Assembly (NCBI GenBank): GCA_023333565.1
Contig: JAJKFH010002376.1
Location: forward strand, 124,001-188,000
From: Puffinus mauretanicus
Taxonomy: Eukaryota; Chordata; Aves; Procellariiformes; Procellariidae
Direction of reading: 5' to 3'
Length of the DNA: 64,000 bases
A program made the translations under genes and the position numbers. Of this stretch, positions 59,652-64,000 are shown in pieces. Positions within the stretch are counted from its first letter, which is position 1. Each line of letters opens with the position of its first letter. Under the pieces are notes generated by a model, which saw nothing but the letters and a program-made list of their open reading frames with translations, ran no database searches and was not told where the DNA came from.

Positions 59652-62600
59652 GTCATACTGAACCCTGCTGGTTGGTGTTTCTCCTCATCACCCTGAATTT
59701 GTGCAAGAAATTGCTCTGTATCTATCCAAAAAGGCTACTTCTTCTCCACATCCTTATTTTAAGAAGGTGCTAGCCAAGCTATGTCATTAAGAAAAGTCTT
59801 TAATTTTTTCAACTATAAGTGCCTAGTTATCTGTGGATTAGTTTTGGCCCTCTATTACAACACATCAGGGCATGGCTGAATGGATTTTTTATGATTCCTC
59901 TTTTTCTGAGAATCAAATGATCTAACAGTAAAGTGAGTGTGGGTCCTTAAACTTTTTTTCCTCCTTTAAACACCTTGTTTCCTTCTCTGTTCACCAGTCA
60001 CCTTTTCCATAAGCACCTAAAAAATGGTTATTAACCTTTGTCAGCTTTGCCTTTTGTATCTCTTAACCTGGGCTAGTCAAATTCCCACCTGAGTACCACA
60101 CACAAATGTTTTAATTGTGATATGCAAACATAAAAAACCCTCAAAACCAGTCAAATATAACAACACAGGTGGGAAATAATGCCAGTATATGAAACAAAGG
60201 AAAAACTTAACTAAAAATATCAATGAAGATTGGGAATTACATGAGGTTTATTTTTCAGCAAATAAGTGAAGTGTCATCTGAGATTTAGAAGTATGACTTT
60301 GAGTATTGATCTGTATTTGTAGTCAAAATTGCTTTTTATAAAACAGATATTTGCTCAGGCAGATGAGAGTGTCAAGCACAGCTGGTTATGACATTGGTCA
60401 TGTATTTCCCTTTTGTTACTGTTAGTTATGGAAAGTGTGGTTCCTTAACTGCATTTAATGCAATGGCATGACAAAGATCGTCCGCACATTCTTTTTTCTT
60501 CTGAGATTAAACTGAAGGCTAATGAAAGAAATTCTACTGATTCGTGCTTAAAATACTGTAAATCCCTGGAGTTAGTATTGTGTAACAGACTGATTGATAA
60601 ACCAAGTAGATAAAAGATGAATATGGCACAAAGCTTATGGACAGAAACTAAGGAAAAATGTCAAATTGTAATTAATAAAAGCAAAACAGACTGCCATTGA
60701 TTAGCTAGATAAAACCGGGAAACATTAATAGATCCTAAAGCACAGTAAGACCAAATTACCTTTGGACCCAATTATCAAGGGTAATGATGAGTTTCTCCAC
60801 TACTACACACTATGCATTGAGAACAGATGTTTGTTAGTTTTTTTAAAAAAAACATCAATTTACACAAAGCATGGGACCTGAAGTGGAAATTAATTAATTT
60901 TATCTTACCATCTATGTTCTACAGCGTATAACAATAAATTATCATCACAAAGTCTTCTACCGTTATGGTTGTTAAATTTGTATCACTATTTTTCCTTCTG
61001 GCAACAGGGATTTGTTGGATAACAGGTGGCAGGACACACAAACAAGATTTTACAAAACAGGTTATTAACACTGTCAAGCAGATTAATATCTAGATGGGTT
61101 GAGAGTTCATAAATACTAGAATAAAGCGTGGCTAATAGGAATTGCTCAGGAGGAAGATATAGGTTTATAATAGAACCCCAATTCTCGCACTGGCTATTCT
61201 GTGATTGTGGCTGTCCTAAGGATTAAATATTTAAACGAATATTTTCCCCACAATGGATGTGAATTGATTTTTAAAAATTATAAAAATACAGTAATGTAGT
61301 TTATTCTGCAATCTTTCTTCCCGTATTTGTTTCCCTCTTATGTTTCTAGTCTGTCTCTGACCATTATGACCAGAATTCCTCAAAAGATCTTTTCTTTGGT
61401 GGTGGGGTTGGGGGTGAAAGCTTCATTTGTGGATGGTTTTACAAGACATGTCACATCCCCAAGGTATAATTCACAGCTGACTGAGAACATGGTAACTACC
61501 TTGAAAACCACCAAGGAGTGAGAGGATATAGAAAGATCCCTTAATAGTTCAAGTTAGACACCTACATTCTAGATGGCAATCATGAAGTGAAATGAATCTC
61601 CTCCAAATGATGATTCACTACAGAAACATGATATTTGAAATGCTGAAACTCTTTAAAACTGTATTTACAAGCAAATGAAAACTTCTCTTAAAGCCATAAC
61701 TCAGAAAGTAACATCATATATCCTTTAGAAATTTTTTTTTAGCCTATTTGTTGGTTAGGATTATTCAATAAAAAAATAAATACACATAATTAGTAATTAA
61801 ATTGATCTAGAAAAGTGGATTCACCCTGAAGTGACAGTTTTTAAATTTTATTTTGAGATCAATGGTATTAGTCGTCCATATGCTTACAGCAAGTGTAATA
61901 AGTGAGATGTTAACTTCTTAGTGTTTTGTAGAAATGCATTCATAAAGGATAACTTAATTCTTCTTTTAATATTCCACCTTTTTAAACATCATAAATAAGC
62001 AAAAACTCCAAGAGTGTTTGCAAGAATTCAGAAATCTTTGATCTGTAATTAACTACTTAGGTAGTATCACCAAAAGTTTTGCATTGATCACACCATCTGT
62101 TCTGTTCTACTTTTCCTTTTTACCCTTTCTTTTTACCTTTTATGTGCATATAGCCAACTCAAAGACATGATAGAAGTTGAGTGTTCTTCCAATCATAGCT
62201 TGTCCTTACTTGGTTCTCTTCACAGAAGGTGGACAGAATGAGTGACTGTCCATCCTACAGGATTCCACCCTACTTTTTCTACACCTTACATATGCCACTG
62301 AGTAGAGCTGGTGCATTCACTTTTCAAAAGTTGAAAGTGGGATCTACTTCATCAAACTGTAGCCTTCCAGTAAGCAGCAATCATCAATATTCTAGGTTCT
62401 CTCTATACATAGTCAATGGCACTTCTGAAACACCATTTGCTTTCTTTATTTTCAAGACCTTATCTAAGATGAAGTTAATTACACTTTTGATTTGTTAGTA
62501 ATTATTTTGGGAATGGATACATCACCTTCTAGGGGTGACTATCACAGCAGATGCATCGTGAAGGAGATCTAGCAGTTTGATCCATTGCCTAAGTTTCGGT

Positions 62601-64000
62601 ATGTAGTGTTACCTGAGATTTGCTAGGGTATTCTGACTGAGATCCAACTGCCACTCCAGAAGAAGGTGATTTTTTCACAATTTCCTACCTGCTGGTCCCC
62701 TCTGGATATCTCAGCTACACTGCAGCCGCTCTAATGATATTAGATGTATATGTCTAGGTACATAAATAGAGCCCTAAACCACTATTGTATGTTAGATACC
62801 TAGTTCTCAGTTAAAATAAGGTGAAATTAATTGACTTTATGAATGTGATTGAGCCTCAGATTTTTAACACATGCATGCAGTTGTCTTCATGCAAGCATCT
62901 ACATGAATAATAAGTATCCAAGATGTCACTGTAGTCAGTGGATATGTAGTCAGTACAGAAATCTATGTCACCTGAAATAGACACACTGGGCTCAGTTTCA
63001 TTGCCTAAACATGGCATCCAAGGGTAATCAGGATGTCGTAGAGAATCTCTCACAGCCTGCAGCTGCTCCTCTAGAAACTCAAAACTTTCAATAGGTCCTA
63101 TGTCATATCTCTAGTTCCATGTAGAGGTCTCAGCTACCCTACAGAATCTCAAATGACATTTTATGTCTCTGTGTAGACAACTGAATATATGCTCCAGTAG
63201 TTGTTCAGTTGTTAGAAGACAATTCCATGTATGTGTCTATAATCTGGAGCTGAATTGCATATATTGTTTTGGTAGAGTATACCTGCTGTAAATTCACTTA
63301 TTTTTTCTGGTTACTTATCTGGTCATTTTATACGATGGAACAGAGTTTTCTGTTGTTTCATTGATACTGTCACTTCTGAAAGGCTATAAAGAAATTTCCA
63401 AATTAAGACTGTGAACATGCCTATCTTTGACCTTTGCCTTTCTAATCACCAGTTTTCTCTGTCTGATAAGGCTAAGAGTAGAACTGAGTTAGAATTAAGG
63501 ATCATATCTCACAAAATACTGTAAAATATTGTAATAATATTTTTTATCAGAGTTGGAAAGGACTATATTAAAGATAGTGTTCTTATCACAAGGGAAACTT
63601 GCAATTAAGTGCAAAGCTGGGGAGTAGAAGACTTTTGGATTGTAAAACCAGAATAAATTACTCTATTAGAACAATGATTTTATGCTCTATAAAAATTATT
63701 CTACTAAGAACAATAAAGATATATTAAATAGTTATATGCATAAGATCTTCCATTTAGCCAGTGGATCACTTTTTCTGTGAACAGGAGAAAACTGGCCTGT
63801 TTTTTAAAAGCAAAAATCAGTAAGTGTACTTCTTTTTCATGCTCTCCATTTTTGTCTTCTGTGAAATATATATACCATACAGAATATATGAAAGAAGTTT
63901 TTACAAGTGATATAAAAATTGCAAAAGAAGAGATGTGCATAATACCTCTCTCCCCTTCCCCCTCCCCTTCCCCTTCCCCCTACTTTTCTGCCCACTGAAG
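59652..64000. other. AT-rich intergenic DNA to the window end
   Basis: No gene recognised. A pyrimidine-rich CCCCTT repeat lies at 63949-63981. Confidence 0.55.
63949..63981. repeat. CCCCTTCC-type pyrimidine repeat
   Basis: About five CCCCTTC units, near the right edge of the window. Confidence 0.9.

Noticed and set aside
63540..63600. CR1 3'-tail fragment
   Set aside because: GAGTTGGAAAGGAC resembles a CR1 phrase, but the match is too short and no tail repeat follows.

Overview
The window looks like a gene-poor, AT-rich stretch of a bird chromosome. The evidence is the repeat content. There are several CR1 LINE copies ending in the avian ATTCTATGA-type 3' repeat, a class II (alpha/betaretrovirus-like) endogenous retrovirus with a tRNA-Lys primer site, and ERVL/ERVK-like solo LTRs of types widespread in birds. 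I found no host protein-coding gene, rRNA, tRNA gene or CRISPR array. The species cannot be named from the sequence alone.

Layout. 1-5432: the 5' part of a provirus on the minus strand (LTR, primer site, gag, dUTPase-protease, pol), running off the left edge inside integrase. Gag, pro and the visible 769 codons of pol are all uninterrupted, so this is probably a young insertion. 5433-7201: the CR1 LINE that the provirus entered in antisense, with an open reverse-transcriptase reading frame and a complete 3' tail. 12.9-16.9 kb: three older CR1 fragments, one carrying a perfect 36-bp tandem duplication. 21.8-23.64 kb: a second CR1 of the same type on the minus strand, broken by one CpG-type nonsense change, an upstream frameshift and an internal deletion. 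30.5-32.2 kb: a solo LTR with AGAAA duplications that was later entered by a second solo LTR with CATGG duplications. 39.3-40.5 kb: a relative of the outer LTR followed by a 3' LTR fragment related to the inner one. 48.8-49.0 kb: a compact hAT-type non-autonomous transposon with a perfect 8-bp duplication. 59.1-59.65 kb: a solo LTR related to the provirus LTR, with a different U3. Between these lie AT-rich DNA, homopolymer tracts and short tandem repeats.

How it works together. The only complete expression logic visible is that of the provirus. The LTR carries a TATA-like site and AATAAA, and is followed by a tRNA-Lys primer site, a consensus splice donor, Gag with a myristoylation start, an in-frame G GGA AAC slippery heptamer into dUTPase-protease, and then pol. 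The pro stop overlaps the first pol AUG (TAATG), and the pro-pol overlap is only about 40 nt. The CR1, LTR and hAT sequences otherwise record successive insertions into non-coding DNA. A block at 33.5-35.7 kb is richer in G+C than its surroundings and remains unassigned.
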